From Diphasiastrum complanatum (taxonomy: Eukaryota; Streptophyta; Lycopodiopsida; Lycopodiales; Lycopodiaceae), in assembly GCA_029204225.1 (NCBI GenBank), contig CM055097.1, forward strand, positions 68,737,955 through 68,801,954: a stretch of 64,000 nucleotides of DNA. Direction: 5' to 3'. Position numbers and translations under genes: made by a program. This document shows positions 1 to 13,067 of this stretch, in pieces. The notes beneath the pieces are model-generated. The model saw nothing but the letters and a program-made list of their open reading frames with translations, had not been told where the DNA came from and did not search any database. The first letter of the stretch is position 1. Every line of letters begins with the position of its first letter.

Positions 1-1111
1 CAAATTTGATATTTTGGCACGTAGTTTTGGATTTAACCTTGTTTTGTGAGTTGAACTTGTGAATCAAAAGCATATTTCAGGTCTATTGAAGATCAGAGGC
101 TGAGAAGAAAATATTTTGGATCAGATCATCACTTTTTTATCATTTGTTGATTGTGTGGCTTGTGCATATTCAATACTCACAATGTTCTTTTCATTCTATT
201 GTTGACAATCTCCATTTTTTGGATGAACACTCTCCTTATGTGGATGAACTTTCTCCTTAAGTGGATGACAAATGCTCTTTGAGTGAGTTTTTAGTTCTCC
301 TAAAGGCTGAGCAAAGCTCCCATTTGGATTAAAGATCCCCTTTTGGGTGAACATAGTGTAAGCTCCATTGTGAAGAGCATATCGTAAAGATTGTCATCAA
401 TTTTGGCATAAATTTTGGTGTACTTTGTTGAGCATGTAAGTAACTCTCCTTATGTAATTTGATTGGAACATTTGCTAGAAGGTTTTAACCATTATGCAAA
501 TGTGTTTTCAGGTTCTTAACAGGTTGAGGAACATTCTAATGTGAAGTGATCTTAGATCTACATATAAACATCAAGATCTGACAAGCTAGTGAAGCTAGTC
601 TTGTGATTTACTAAGTGTGCTTATACATTCACCTCTAAAGCTTGTATTTATCACTTGCTGGAGTTTATAAACTTTTAGAAGTGTGGCTTACATGTGGTTT
701 TATAGATTGAATCAACCTCTTAGTGTGTTGATCATATGTTTATCAAGTTTGTTCAATACTAGGTAAACTTGGCATCCTAATTTTGTGTATTTTCTAAGAA
801 TGCAAGTAACTCTTCACACCATAACTTGATTTGGTCACTTGATGGAAAGTTTGAGAGCTTAAGCAAGAGTGTGTTCAGGTTGGGTTGAGTTTGTAATCCA
901 TTCTTAGTGTGTGCAGATTGTTGCATGTGTTTCAATCTTTCTTTCTATGCTTGAAAACCATCTAGGTTCAAGATAGAAGTGTTTTAGGGTCCTAGATCTT
1001 CATAGATCTCCTTATCTATCATTTGTTGAGAGAAAAGTGAGTGCTAGGTGCATTAGGACAGAACCTAGAAGCTGAAGAATCATTAGATTCAGGGCTTCCA
1101 ATGGTGGGATC
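1..1111 (+). repeat. Upstream (probable LTR/leader) region of Copia remnant A
   Basis: No gene is visible. The stretch leads directly into a Copia gag start at 1112, so LTR plus untranslated leader is the natural reading, but no clear TG...CA boundary or tRNA-Met primer site was found. It has internal repetition: a GTGGATGAACTTTCTCCTTA-like motif recurs around 220-290, and the segment at about 433-515 (CAAGTAACTCT, then a TTGATT.GG core and GTGTTCAGGTT) is echoed at about 799-883. AT-rich throughout. The LTR assignment is inference. Confidence 0.45.
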
Positions 1112-1960
1112 ATGTTAGAACCTAATGATAGGTTGAGTTCATCAAACTACTCTACTTGGAAAGAAAGGATGGAGTCCTTACTTGTGTTGAATGATCTCAT
1201 GGACATAGTTGCAGAAATTGAAGAGAGATCCCTCACACTTCAAGAGCAACTAAGGGTTGATAAGAAGGCTACAAGGGCTCTTCATATCATTAAAATGAAT
1301 GTTACCAATGAACATTCTCAAGGAAGTTGTTAAGAGTCAAAGTGCAAGTGAGGCATGGAATGCCTTGAAGAAGCTCTTTGAATCAAAGTCGCATCTAGGG
1401 TACTGACCCTAAGGAGGCAAATATTTTCTAGTAGGCAAAGAGAGGGCGAAAGTGCTCATGCATTTGTCTTGAGGGTTAAGTCCTTAAGTGATGATCTTGC
1501 ATGCATTGATGAAAACATAAAAGATGGTGAATTAGTCCAATCAACTTGTGCATTCTGATATTCATTCTTCTAGTACAACTAGCAACGGTGGGACAAAGAT
1601 GTATGCAACTTTCATTGATGACTTTAGTAGGTATACTTGGGTCTATCTTCTTAAAGCAAGGATGAAGTGTTTGTTGCATTTGTCAAGTTCAAGAATGAAA
1701 TGGAAAACCAATTCAGTACAAAGATCAAATGCTTAAGATCAGATGATGGGAGGGGAATACACTTCAACTAAGTTCAAAGTTTTTTGCATAGCACATGGGA
1801 TTAAGAGGGAGTACTCTAGTTCTAGGACTCCACAAAATAATGGAGTGGCCGAGAGGAAGAATAGAACCCTTTGTGAATGTGCCAAGGCAATGAGACTACA
1901 TGCAAATCTTCCTAAGTCTTTTTGGGGGGAAGCTTTAGAAAGGCACCAAAAATTCCTTTG
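1112..1960 (+). pseudogene. Ty1/Copia polyprotein remnant A (gag fused to integrase by deletion)
   Basis: The first 73 codons match the N-terminus of plant Copia gag (DUF4219/UBN2 type; SNYSTWKERMESLL pattern). The UBN2 domain continues after a stop at 1331 and a frameshift near 1390 (EAWNALKKLFESK, then FVLRVKSLSDDL at about 1470-1500). From about 1540 the frame is integrase core: HSDI supplies the first catalytic Asp, RSDDG near 1738 the second, and NNGVAERKNRT near 1840 the catalytic Glu. Zinc knuckle and protease are missing between the two parts, so an internal deletion joined gag to integrase. There is a further frameshift near 1661 and homology stops near 1945; RT and RNase H are absent. 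It cannot encode a working polyprotein. Confidence 0.85.
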
Positions 1961-4060
1961 ACACAATTAAATGCTAGGTTGCTATTACTTTGTTAAATTT
2001 GCGTGAACCTAATAGAAAATCCATAAAATTTGGATCCGGATACTCTTTTACTATATTCAATACACTTGTTTATTTATCGAATATAGAGCTACCACCAAAT
2101 ATTATGACTTTTATTCCATTTATTCACCTTTAACAAGTATCTCAAAAGCTTTAGCTTGCCCTAACTTAAAGATCAGAATCATTTAAGATAAGCCTATCGG
2201 TGCACCACCGAGTCCAAAAGGAAGAAATGAAAAAAAGATACCATATAACTCACCTTACTGGGAGTAATCTTACTCCAGAGTTAAATCATTAGCTAGTACC
2301 AAGAAATCTAATTTTCACTTACTAGGCACTTGCCTGGAGAAAATTACCATGAAGAACGGTATTTTATTGCCAATCCTAAATCCATGGATCCAATCACATA
2401 GACATCACGAGTTAGGATAATAAAACTATTTTCCAAAGATTTTCCCGATTAAGGCTAGGAGAATAGGTAAATCAATTCTCAACTGTCAATTTAGGTAGAC
2501 TCACAAAAGACCCCTTCCCGAATCAACCAAAGCTTTGATTACCTCAAAAATTTTCCAAAGGTTTTTGAAAAAACCGAGCTATGTAATTATAAAACTGTTA
2601 CCAATAGCCATGCATTCACTCAAATGCACCAATCCCTTTTGCAAAACCTATGACATCAATGCAATCACCAACAAGCATGCAATACTCAGAGAACTACCTG
2701 GTAGACACGCTGTTAATCGGGTCAGTCATCCATCATGCAACCAGTTCCTCTTTAGGGAAAAAGAAAGAACATGCTAGCATAAACTTGTATGCCCAGCAAA
2801 AAGACCCCTCCAAACCCTAACAAGAGTTATCAGAGGAAGCCCAAACAAAAAAGAGGCACGATCAACAATGTTCACGGCCGCATCTGCTGTACGCCTTCCA
2901 TCCACACACAGCCATTACTGGAAGAATGACCCAGTTGCCTCGCTTCCCTGAAGCTAACATTCCGCGAAGCTCAAAGACAGCTAAAACGGTGGCGCTCTAA
3001 TTTTCCCAGCCAGCCAGGGGAGTCAAAGGCAGTCCTCCAGCTCAAAACACTCGGGTGGACTCCACGTAGCCTCAAAGCTGATTCAAGCTCACCTACATGT
3101 CTCCATCGTTGTCTTCGTAGACACATCAAATCTGTTAACAGGCCTTGCAAATGAAGGCAAGATTTTGGGAGAGTGCAACGGAATATCAGGGAATAGGAGA
3201 AGACAACCCACCAGAATTTACATGCATGACTAGGCCAACCGACCCAACTTGTTCTTCCACAGCGTTTTCTTCAACCAAGAACACTTCTAGTAATCCAAAG
3301 TTTCACAGGTTCCACAAACAATCTAAAGAACTGATTTGCAGGTTTATAACCCTCTAAAGTTAAACTTTGGTACACAATCAGATGTTCATACATCTAGCTA
3401 TACTACTGTAGGATTACACTACTTAGAGGTAGCGAGCAATCTTCCGATAAAGGTTTCACAGGGGTTCAATTGCATGCATCACTAATTCCAAATCCTTATC
3501 TGTTTTTCTAGGAAATGGGCAACTTGCCATTTCCATTCTGTGTTTTTTCAGATTGCAGGAACACAAGAGGATGAATCTCTCAAATCCTTCACATGCAATC
3601 ATTTAATTCCAGATTTCCACCAACAGTTAGTTTATTCATTCAGGATAAATTGATTCCTCATCAATCTATCAACAAACATTCTACTAAAAATCTGAATCCA
3701 ATCTATCCAAAACATTATGGATTCAAGCAAATTGCTCAGCCCAAAAAAAAACAGTTTTAGACAAAAAAGTGGATGTACTCATGCAAGTCATTCAACTTCA
3801 AATGAAAACATTCTCAAGGCTTCAGAAAAAATAAGTATGAATCCCACACTAATCCACATCATCTCTAATAAAATCAAACAAGGAGAAGAGCACTCTACCA
3901 CCAAGTTTTAAAAGCATGCTTGACACATGAATTACTGAATCCAAATCCAATTTTCCTTGAAAAAATAGCACTCCGTCCAGGATATGAATCCAAGTGCGTT
4001 CCAATTCCAATTTGATGTAGAACTTGTCTCCATCCCATCCAAAACCGCATCTTAGCCGGG
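1961..4060 (-). other. Non-coding interior of a minus-strand LTR element
   Basis: Two kilobases without a recognisable gene on either strand; the short open frames here (for example 2535-2777 and 3895-4122) resemble nothing I know. On its right edge lie a tRNA-Met primer site and an LTR, both on the minus strand, so this is best read as the interior of an LTR element that carries no gag or pol (LARD-like) or has lost it. The matching second LTR was not found to the left, so the left edge is unknown. Confidence 0.4.
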
Positions 4061-4072
4061 GCTCTGATACCA
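4061..4072 (-). promoter_or_regulatory. tRNA-iMet primer binding site of LTR element
   Basis: On the minus strand this reads TGGTATCAGAGC, the usual plant retrotransposon site complementary to the 3' end of initiator tRNA-Met. It sits one base inside the LTR end, as expected for minus-strand DNA priming. Confidence 0.85.
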
Positions 4073-4073
4073 A

Positions 4074-4546
4074 TGTAAAGACCACTAGGGAAAACGCCTA
4101 AGATGAAGATGGGAAAACACAAGAGAGACTATGGAGCAAAACCACCCAACCAATCCTAGATCCCTCTTGGAGAATCCTCCTGGATCTAGCCCCCAAGCCA
4201 TGCTAGGTGATAGCAAGATGAGAAGAGCTCAAAAGGTAACCTAGACCAAAGTCATTGACGGGATAATCATTACCTCAATATATAGAGAGTAGGATCCTGT
4301 GCGTGAACCCATGCAATCCCCATGCAGGTCAACTATAAATAGATCGCAACTCTTCATGCATTCCTCCTGCCTATATCAGTTACACGTACATGCACTACTC
4401 CATATATCTCTATTAGATTATCTGGGTCCTCTCAAGGTCATTCGATGTGGAATAAAATCTAGGCATGTCCAATAACCTCGAACACTAAAGGGCCGGTCTA
4501 CCATATTAGGACTATTCCATGTCCTTTGTTGATCATGGTCGTAACA
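4074..4546 (-). repeat. LTR (473 bp) of minus-strand LTR element
   Basis: On the minus strand the unit begins TGTTACGACC and ends GGTCTTTACA, so it has TG...CA termini, and it is followed at once by the primer site. A TATA-like box (CTATATATTG, minus strand, near 4280) fits an LTR promoter. The left LTR is not in the window between 1961 and 4060, so no target-site duplication could be tested. Confidence 0.75.
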
Positions 4547-5454
4547 CTATGTTTCATTATCAATTGCTTGCTAATGATCTATTAATATAGAAGTATGAAC
4601 AACTACTTATACTAAGAGATTAGGTCGTCAATTGCGACATCCAGTTGGCTATGATGTGCTGGCACTCGTCCAGTTAGGACTTCCTAGAAATTCACTTGCT
4701 GATACTTAATGCAAGACGGTGGCTTACGTTCAAAACTGAATGTTAATTGCCACTCTGCATAGATGAACTGTTTTTCGTGATAGCCGAAAAATGCGACAGC
4801 CAAAAAATACAAAAAATGCAAAGGACCAAAAGTCTTCGAAGTGGCCGAAGTGACAATAACCACCTGTAAACCATTTTCGAGTAATTCTGCAAACTGTTTA
4901 AAAACACAAAGAAAACTGCAGGTCTAGATGATCAATTGGATGAAGATTAAAAGTCGATTAGTCGATTAGTAGAAGAATAATTCAACAGTCTCCTCACAGC
5001 CCTCACCATAGCCCACCTAGAGAATCTAGGAATCCAATCCCCTCCATGTTCTGCCCAATCAGTTGGTCCATCCCAACCTCTTCCCAAGACACGATTGTGC
5101 AACTGGAGGCTACCCAAAAGTCGCCAAACTTCATTGCATTCCCTACACCATCTCCCATTCACGCGTATACTAGAACTGCACGTACCAGCACTAGCCATTC
5201 TTCCTCCTTCATCAATATCACATCTACGACCCCTAGCCCCATCCATCCACCAATGTCGTCGACAATTGCGACATCCACATCTTCCCCCATCACGATGCCA
5301 CATCCCCTTCCACTACCGTCACCCTCCCACTCACCTCCTCCCCTATTCGCCCAGCCTTCATTCCAACCATAACCTCCATCACCACTCCTCTCATCACATC
5401 TATCACCACCATCACATTCCTGCAATCACCACCATTTCTCTGACCACACTATAA
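4547..5454. other. Intergenic stretch with C/T-rich low-complexity tract
   Basis: 4547-4950 is AT-rich with no gene signal. From about 5040 to 5454 the plus strand is rich in CCA, CAC and TCC triplets, which opens long frames of Ser/Thr/Pro/His in several phases at once (5046-5372, 5095-5454); that is composition, not a gene. It leads into the decayed Copia element B, whose 5' LTR I could not find. Confidence 0.4.
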
Positions 5455-6508
<1,054 letters not shown>

Positions 6509-6619
6509 AGCAATGAAAAGAAGAAGCAGTTCCAACAACAAGCAAATGCTGCCATGACCAGTCACTCGATCAGCAACAAGAGAAAGATAAAGCAACCTTC
6601 ATGACCAATGTCAGAGAAT

Positions 6620-7886
6620 AGCAAGATATCGATTCCTGGTATCTGGACTCGGGAGCAACTCAACATATGACTCACCATCGAGACTAATTCCAAGACTACA
6701 AGCCATTCACCCATTCTCAAGTTGTGCAACTTGGAGACAACTCATCTCATTCCATCAAGGGTGAAAGAACAGTCAGGGTCGAATTTCAGAAAGGTGAAGT
6801 AAAGTTGAGGTCCAATATTCTTCACGTTCCCAATCTTACCAAAAATCTGCTCTCAATAAGCAGAATCGCTAAGTAGGGTCGAATTCAATACAAAGGGCTG
6901 CATTATTCTTGACAAGACTAGGAAAGTTTTCGCTTTCAGTAGAAGATGTAGCTATCTTTACAAGCTTAGTCACTGCTATTCTATAAATAGTCAAGCTCTT
7001 CACACTTATACTTCTGAATCTACGGATATGTTATGGCATTTCAGATTAGGCCATTTAAATTTCAATAGTATTTAATAAATGTCAAATTAGTATTTAGTGA
7101 ATGATCTTCCATCTAGATCTTGTGCATAGTGACATTTGTGGCCCTTCCACAGGGGGAGCCCTCTATTTCTAGCATTTATTGATGGTTTTTCTCAAAGAAT
7201 TGTCACTTATTTTCTAAAAAACAAATTCAAAGCATTCAATTCTTCATACAGTTCAAAGCATCTGCAGAAAATCAGACCCAAAGAAAAATCAAAGCTCTAT
7301 AAACTGATGGAGGGAGGGAATTCATCTCTACCAAATTCAAGGAATTCTGAAAGGCAAACAGAATACATCAACAAAATACAATGAGCTATTCACCTCAGTC
7401 CAATGGTATAGCAGAAAGGAAGAATCGGACATTACTGAAAGTGCCAAGAGCATGCTGGCCCATGCCTCTCTTCCAAAGAAATTTTGGGTGGAAGCTATCA
7501 CGGCTGCTGCTTATTTACAGAATCGATTCATCACAAAGGCCCTGAATGGCAAAACACCTTATGAGGTATGGATAGGATCGAAACCATCACTCAAGCATAT
7601 TCGAGTGTTTGGATGCATTGCTTACTCTCAAATCCCTGCTGATCTAAGAAAGAAGCTGGACAACACAAGCAGAATATCGATTTTCATTCGCTACTCTCCA
7701 GATCACAAGGCATACAAGCTCTACAATCTGGACACCCAGAAAACATTCACCAGTAGAGATGTCATTTTTGTGGAAGAACAATTTTTTGACCACAAGGAAA
7801 AAGCTCGAGAAAATTTTGATAGAAATTTTGATCCAAGTATCAAAAACAGCTCCAAGATCGCTCCAGGATCGAATAACATAAAATAG
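6620..7886 (+). pseudogene. Protease and integrase region of Copia remnant B
   Basis: The Copia aspartic protease is recognisable from SWYLDSGATQHMTHH near 6640 (catalytic Asp-Ser-Gly) and runs to about 6880. The pre-integrase motif WHFRLGHLNFNS follows at about 7032. The integrase core starts with LVHSDICGPSTGG near 7115, and its C-terminal part is open in 7452-7886 (SLPKKFWVEAITAAAYLQNR, then the GxKPSLKHIRVFGCIAY motif typical of Copia). Several stops and frameshifts (6686, 6873, around 7066 and 7383) interrupt it. The part carrying the catalytic Glu is badly eroded near 7390-7440. Confidence 0.85.
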
Positions 7887-7989
7887 ATGCTGACTCAAAA
7901 ACTGAGTTAGAACCTCAACGAATCGAATCACATCAGAGGATTGAAGTTCAGCCTAGAAGATCGAATCAATCCAAATAGATGATCCAGCC

Positions 7990-9566
7990 TGCTATTTTGT
8001 GCAGAACCAAGCATTGTATGGGAGGAAATGTCAACCCTTGATGCTGATAAGTGGAAAGCTGCAATGGACACATAATTCAATTATCTGATCGAGAATCAAA
8101 CATGGACTGTATTGAGCTGTTAAAATATTGAAATCTGATTCCATGCAAATGGATATTCAAAGCAAAGTATGATGCTGAAGGAAGATTAAATCGATATAAG
8201 GCCATGTTAGTTGCCGAAGGCTTCTCCCAGATTCCAGATCTGGATTATTCCGAGACCTTCAGTCCTGTTGTTAAGCATGTTTCAATTTGAGAACTTCTTT
8301 CCTATGCAGTTGTAGCCGATCTTGAAGTCTGCCAAATGATTTTCTAGACCACTTTCTTAACAGGGCTATCGAAGAAGAGATTTATATGTCGCAGCTAGAG
8401 GATACGAGAACTGAAGGGTAAGGAGAACCTAGTGTGCAAAATCCACAAGGCTCTATATGATCTGAAACAGTCACCAAGAGCCTGGTTCCGAAAAATTAAT
8501 GCATTTCTAATTGAGAATGGTTTTATTCCAAACTCGACAGACTCGAATGTCTATTTCAAGTTTGTATCAGATTCTTCATAATCATCACTCTTTATGTAGA
8601 TGATACGTTACTGTTTAGTAACAATCTGAATTTGTTGAACGACACCAAATGCATGTTATCACATGAATACACGATGATTGATATGGGCCCAGCCCATTAT
8701 TGTCTCGAAATTCAGATTTTTTGAATTCGATCTAGTTGACAGATTTTCATTAGCCAACAACGATATCTCATCAACGTGCTGGACAAATATGGAATGACCG
8801 AAACAAATCGAGTCACTTTTCACTCGTTGTCAAAGGAACAATGTCCTCAAACCGAGGCAAAAAAGGAGGAAATGAAGTAGTATTTATTTCACTCCATCAT
8901 CGACTCATTGATGTATGCAATGCTCTACACTCGACTTGACCTTGCATACTTGATCAGTTCACTCAGCCAGTTCCTATTGAATCTAGGTCCAATGCATTGG
9001 AAAGCACTCATGAAGGTTATGAAGTATATTCAAACAACAAAGCATCTCATCAACATCTGTTATGGAGGCAGTCAATCTACCAATATTCTCGAAGGAGACA
9101 CAGATGCAGATTGGCCAGGAGATATTGACACCAGAAGATTGACTTCTAGATTTGTGTTCTTATTCAATCAAGGCCCAATCTCATAGAATAGCCAAAAACA
9201 GATTTCAGTAGTATTATCATCAACCGAATACATAGCTGTCACCAATGCTACCAAGGAGACGATTTGGCTAAGGAACCTACTTGCAGATATCGACCTTGTC
9301 AGCCACATCCAATGACCATCTATTGTGACAATCAAAGCACAATCACACCATCTCTAAATCCGAAATTTTATTCTCGGAGCAAGCATATCGAAATCATGTA
9401 TCACTACCTTAGAGAGAAAGTGCAAGGCAAGGAAGTGTCATTGGTTTATTGCAGGACAAATTTTATGGCAGCAGATTACTTTACGAAAGCACTATCCAAG
9501 GAGCACCATCTCAAATTTAACAATATGCTAAATCTGAAAATTGAAGTTTTTCAAGATCCACATTAA
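7990..9566 (+). pseudogene. Reverse transcriptase and RNase H region of Copia remnant B
   Basis: RT begins near 8000 (EEMSTLDADKWKAAMDT) and carries the KIHKALYDLKQSPRAWF motif near 8440-8490 and LYVDDTLLF (the YVDD box) near 8595, each in a different frame because of stops and indels. 8908-9186 gives the end of RT and the start of RNase H (DADWPGDIDTRR). SSTEYIAVTNATKE near 9221 and YCDNQSTI plus YFTKALSKEHH in 9264-9566 complete the Copia RNase H. All domains are present in the Copia order, but the frame is destroyed. Confidence 0.88.
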
Positions 9567-9573
9567 GAGGGAG
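9561..9573 (+). promoter_or_regulatory. Polypurine tract of Copia remnant B
   Basis: A purine-rich run (ATTAAGAGGGAG) lies directly before the TGTTAGA start of the 3' LTR, in the position of the plus-strand primer. Confidence 0.75.
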
Positions 9574-10366
9574 TGTTAGATTTCAATGCTCAGGCCCAAA
9601 TCCATTAGGTAATGAGCATCCTAAAAGCTGTATATACTTATACTAGAAAACCAAAAAGAAAAGAAAAAAAGAGACTCAAATCTTTAAGCAGAAGATCGAA
9701 ATCCAGAACCATAATTTCTTGATGCAATCGACTCGACTCGACTTGTATTTCTAAAATTTCTCGATACCAGATCGACTCGACTCAACTCGAGTTGTAATTT
9801 TTTGAGTCTGGATCGACTCGACTCGACTCGTAATGTTTCCGAGTCAGTCTTGTAATTTCTCGAGTCATTGTATATTTTGATGCATTGTATTTTTTTGATG
9901 CTGTCAATCAAGAATCCGACCCATGTCACGACGTTGATAGTCCACCTACTCTGTACATACATTTATGGTCAGAATGACGACTACCTAATGTAGGACGGAT
10001 ATAGTAAATTAAGTAGAGTAATGTCATGCTTTCAATGTACCAATAATTGACATGCAAACATCAATGTATAGAGTCAGCGCCTGATTAGATTAAAAACAAC
10101 AATATCATTCTATAGATAATCATGCCAATGTTTTTACACTCAACGTTTTTTGAGCTGAAGCTTGTTTTGTGATACGTTGTCTCGTGTTTTTGCTTCAAGC
10201 CATTGTACTCATTTTTCAATCAACGAGAGTGCAAGTTTTTGTGTACACTACTGCTTTGTTCCATTGTGCATTGCTACTATTCATTCATCTTGATTCTTTT
10301 TGCTGGAAATTGAAACACTTCCAATCAGCAACCATCCGTTGCTAAAACTTTCGTTGCTATTACACA
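9574..10366 (+). repeat. 3' LTR of Copia remnant B (about 790 bp)
   Basis: It starts TGTTAGATTT after the polypurine tract and probably ends TTACACA near 10364-10366. A TATATA motif lies near 9630. Inside, 9726-9850 holds a tandem array built from GACTCGACTCGACTYG motifs. Oddly, a degenerate tRNA-Met primer site (TGATATCAGAGTT, from 10376) follows the end, as if this LTR also served as a 5' LTR for sequence to its right. The right boundary is judged from that site. Confidence 0.65.
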
Positions 10367-10375
10367 TTTTTGATT

Positions 10376-10388
10376 TGATATCAGAGTT
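10376..10388 (+). promoter_or_regulatory. Degenerate tRNA-Met primer site after LTR
   Basis: TGATATCAGAGTT differs by one base in the first ten from the TGGTATCAGAG sites elsewhere in the window, and it lies about 10 bp after the probable LTR end. Confidence 0.5.
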
Positions 10389-10639
10389 ATGGTTCTATCA
10401 GATCTCTACTAATCCGATATCAGTCGATCCTTCCGCATTCCCATCATTTTTACGACATTTTTGATAACCAACTGTTTTTTGACAAAGCCCTCCCTTTTTA
10501 CTTGTGTGTGATTCTTGTGGATGATAAATGCTTCTATTGTTTTTGTTAATCATGCTATCACAATCACAAATGATCCTTAGAACTTGCATTCTCCCATTAG
10601 TTTCTAAACTAATCCATAAAATCCACACTCAAACAAAAT

Positions 10640-11680
10640 ACAGTTATCACCTCCTAGGCAAAATATGGCTTATTCTCCTCAGGATGCTCAAAGAGTTGAG
10701 ATGGGCGAAATATTGTTGAGTGTCAAGTTAGAGATAAACTTGACAGGGAAGTTTTGGAACCATGGTTCTCACAGCAAACAAGGTTTCATGAGCCACGAAA
10801 CCATTTTGATGCTCGAGAATACAAGGACAAAATCACTATTCAAAAATTTATTGGTGATTCCAAGTCCATTGATATTGAAGAATGATTGGACAAATTAGAT
10901 CGCTACTTCACCTTGTTTGACAAGCGTGATCAAGCAAAGGTCATCTTTGCTACCATTCATTTTCAAACCGTAGCTTATAACTGATGGAAAACAAAAGAAA
11001 ATAGTCTGTGAATAGAAGAGTGCAATGAACGAACTTATTGGTCTCTATTTAAGAATGCTTGTATCAGTATTTTTAAAAGGCCATTTCAAGATGATGAAAA
11101 CGTCAAGAAGTGGACAGAGATATGCCAGAAGGTTCTATACAAGAGTATAATTTTGAGTTTTGGAGTTTAACTCTAAAGCTACCTACAATATATGATGTAG
11201 ATCATTGACAAAGATACATACAAGGACTATAGCCATATATTGGAGCTGATGTAGCATCACGATTCTGCATTGATTTGGATCAAGCTATGTAGGTGGCACT
11301 TAAAATCGAGCCTACGTATGCTGGAAATTAGTTGGCTAATCAGGAACGTCTAAGTACGAAACTACTAGGCATGAAGCTGAACGAAATTTTAGTGCACATA
11401 GGGATGATAAAGAAAGAAACACATATTTTCAGTACTCGACGATGAGAGAAGATGATAGAAGAAATGGGTAAGAAGCAAGTAGTTACAATGGAGGCCAAAC
11501 CAGAGGTTAAGCTTATAAAAAATTGATCGACTTCGTCAACTGGGCTTATGCTTCACCTACAAGCAGAGACGGGAATCAGGACATAAGTGCGACAAAGCCA
11601 AATTTGCTGGTATCTCTTTGATTATTGAAGATGACATAGACGAAGATAGTAAAAGTCAAGAAAATGTTGTTGATACTGAA
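10640..11680 (+). pseudogene. Gag region of Ty3 remnant D
   Basis: Broken frames from about 10770 to 11330 match a Ty3-type Retrotrans_gag domain (EYKDKITIQKFIGDSKSIDIEE, then a LDKLDRYFTLF pattern). Stops occur at about 10883, 10981 and 11009. 11330-11680 is a basic linker. Protease, RT and RNase H, which should follow, are absent: the next recognisable domain is integrase, so a large internal deletion is implied. Confidence 0.65.
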
Positions 11681-11969
11681 CCATTGAAAGGAATGAAGAA
11701 TCACCACATAATCAGTTGCCATGGATAGCAGAACAGATCTATTAGAAGGGATCATGAAGTTGAGTTATTGGAATATTTTTAAATGCTTTCAATGGATCTT
11801 ACTCAAACGAAACCTTTCGTGTTCATGCATTAGTCAACACGACGAACATGTGGCCTATTTGGCGGAACACCAGAGTAAAATTTTGGAGAGGAGCACAAAA
11901 TGTTGTGGTCAAATTTAAGATTTGACACAATTCCTACAATAAGCTGATTGGATAAAAGACATTCAAGCA

Positions 11970-12963
11970 GAGTATATGGAGGATCCTGATTTAAAATGGA
12001 TTTGGGAGGAATTACAAAATTCCGATTCTGATCTTCATCCTCATTATAGGAAGCAAGGACAAATATTATTGTATGATAATTCTAGAGTTGTGCTTGCTCC
12101 TAAATCCAAGTTTATTCCAAAAGTACTATATGAGCTACATTCATCTTTGAGTGCTGGACATAGTGGAATGTTGAAGACATATCAAACAATCAAAAAGTTA
12201 TTCAAATGGGCTAGCATGAAGAAGACTATATGTACATAAGTACAGAAATATATATTTCTTGTCAAGTGAATAAGGTGGAACATGTGCAACCAGGTTTATT
12301 GTATTCACTATCTATTCCTACACAACATTGGACAAGTATTAGCATGGATTTTATACCTTCCTTGCCAACAACATCTGGAGGATTTAATGGTATCTATGTG
12401 ATCGGCTTACAAAATATGCACATTTCTTACCTTATTAAACTACTCATAGTGCAACACAAATGGCGCAAATATTTTTGAAGAACGTCTTCAAGTTATGTGG
12501 AATACCAAAGGAGATAGTGAGCGATAGAGATGGTAGAGTTGTTTCCACTTTCTGGAAGGCTTTAATGGACAAGTTGGGCACTAAACTGATTTTACAACCT
12601 TATAGATATACTAACCTGAAGAAAACTCAAAGCGAAAAGTTGGCTCCAAGATTTTATGGACCTTTCAAGATTTTGAAGAAGATTAGGGAGTTGAATTATG
12701 AATTGGATCTACCATCAACAACTCATATGCATCGAGCATTTCATGTCTCTTTTTTGAAAAGAATATGGGAGAACACTCAATTGCAACTACTACTCTACCA
12801 CCTTTGGATCATGAAAGTAATATGGTTATGAAAAGTTGTTGGATATCGGGACAAGGTATTGCGAAATTGTAAGAAAATCAAAGGATATCTAATTCATTGG
12901 AAAAACCTCTCCGATGAAGACAATTCTTGGATCAATAGCTCATTTATTCAACAATGGCCATGA
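11970..12963 (+). pseudogene. Integrase and chromodomain of Ty3 remnant D
   Basis: The H2C2 zinc-binding region is readable in 11976-12239 (LHSSLSAGHSGMLKTYQTIK). The core follows with HWTSISMDFI near 12328 (first Asp) and IPKEIVSDRDGRV near 12500 (second Asp). After KALMDKLGTKL the sequence jumps to the C-terminal APRFYGPFKILKKI segment, so the part with the catalytic Glu is deleted. An HVSFLKR motif and a chromodomain-like end (LIHWKNLSDEDNSW, about 12890-12932) close it, placing the element among chromoviruses. Frameshifts occur at about 12237, 12400 and 12830. Confidence 0.8.
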
Positions 12964-13067
12964 CTACTGCAATGAAACTGTTGGATATGACATTCTCAAT
13001 CAAGACTACTTAATTGGAGCATCCAATTCTATTAAGCAAATGTCTTTATTCTTGAGGACAAAATTTT

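Noticed and set aside
5046-5454. Possible Ser/Thr/Pro-rich secreted protein
   Set aside because: Three overlapping phases and the opposite strand are all open because of C/T-rich composition. No signal peptide, no conserved motif.
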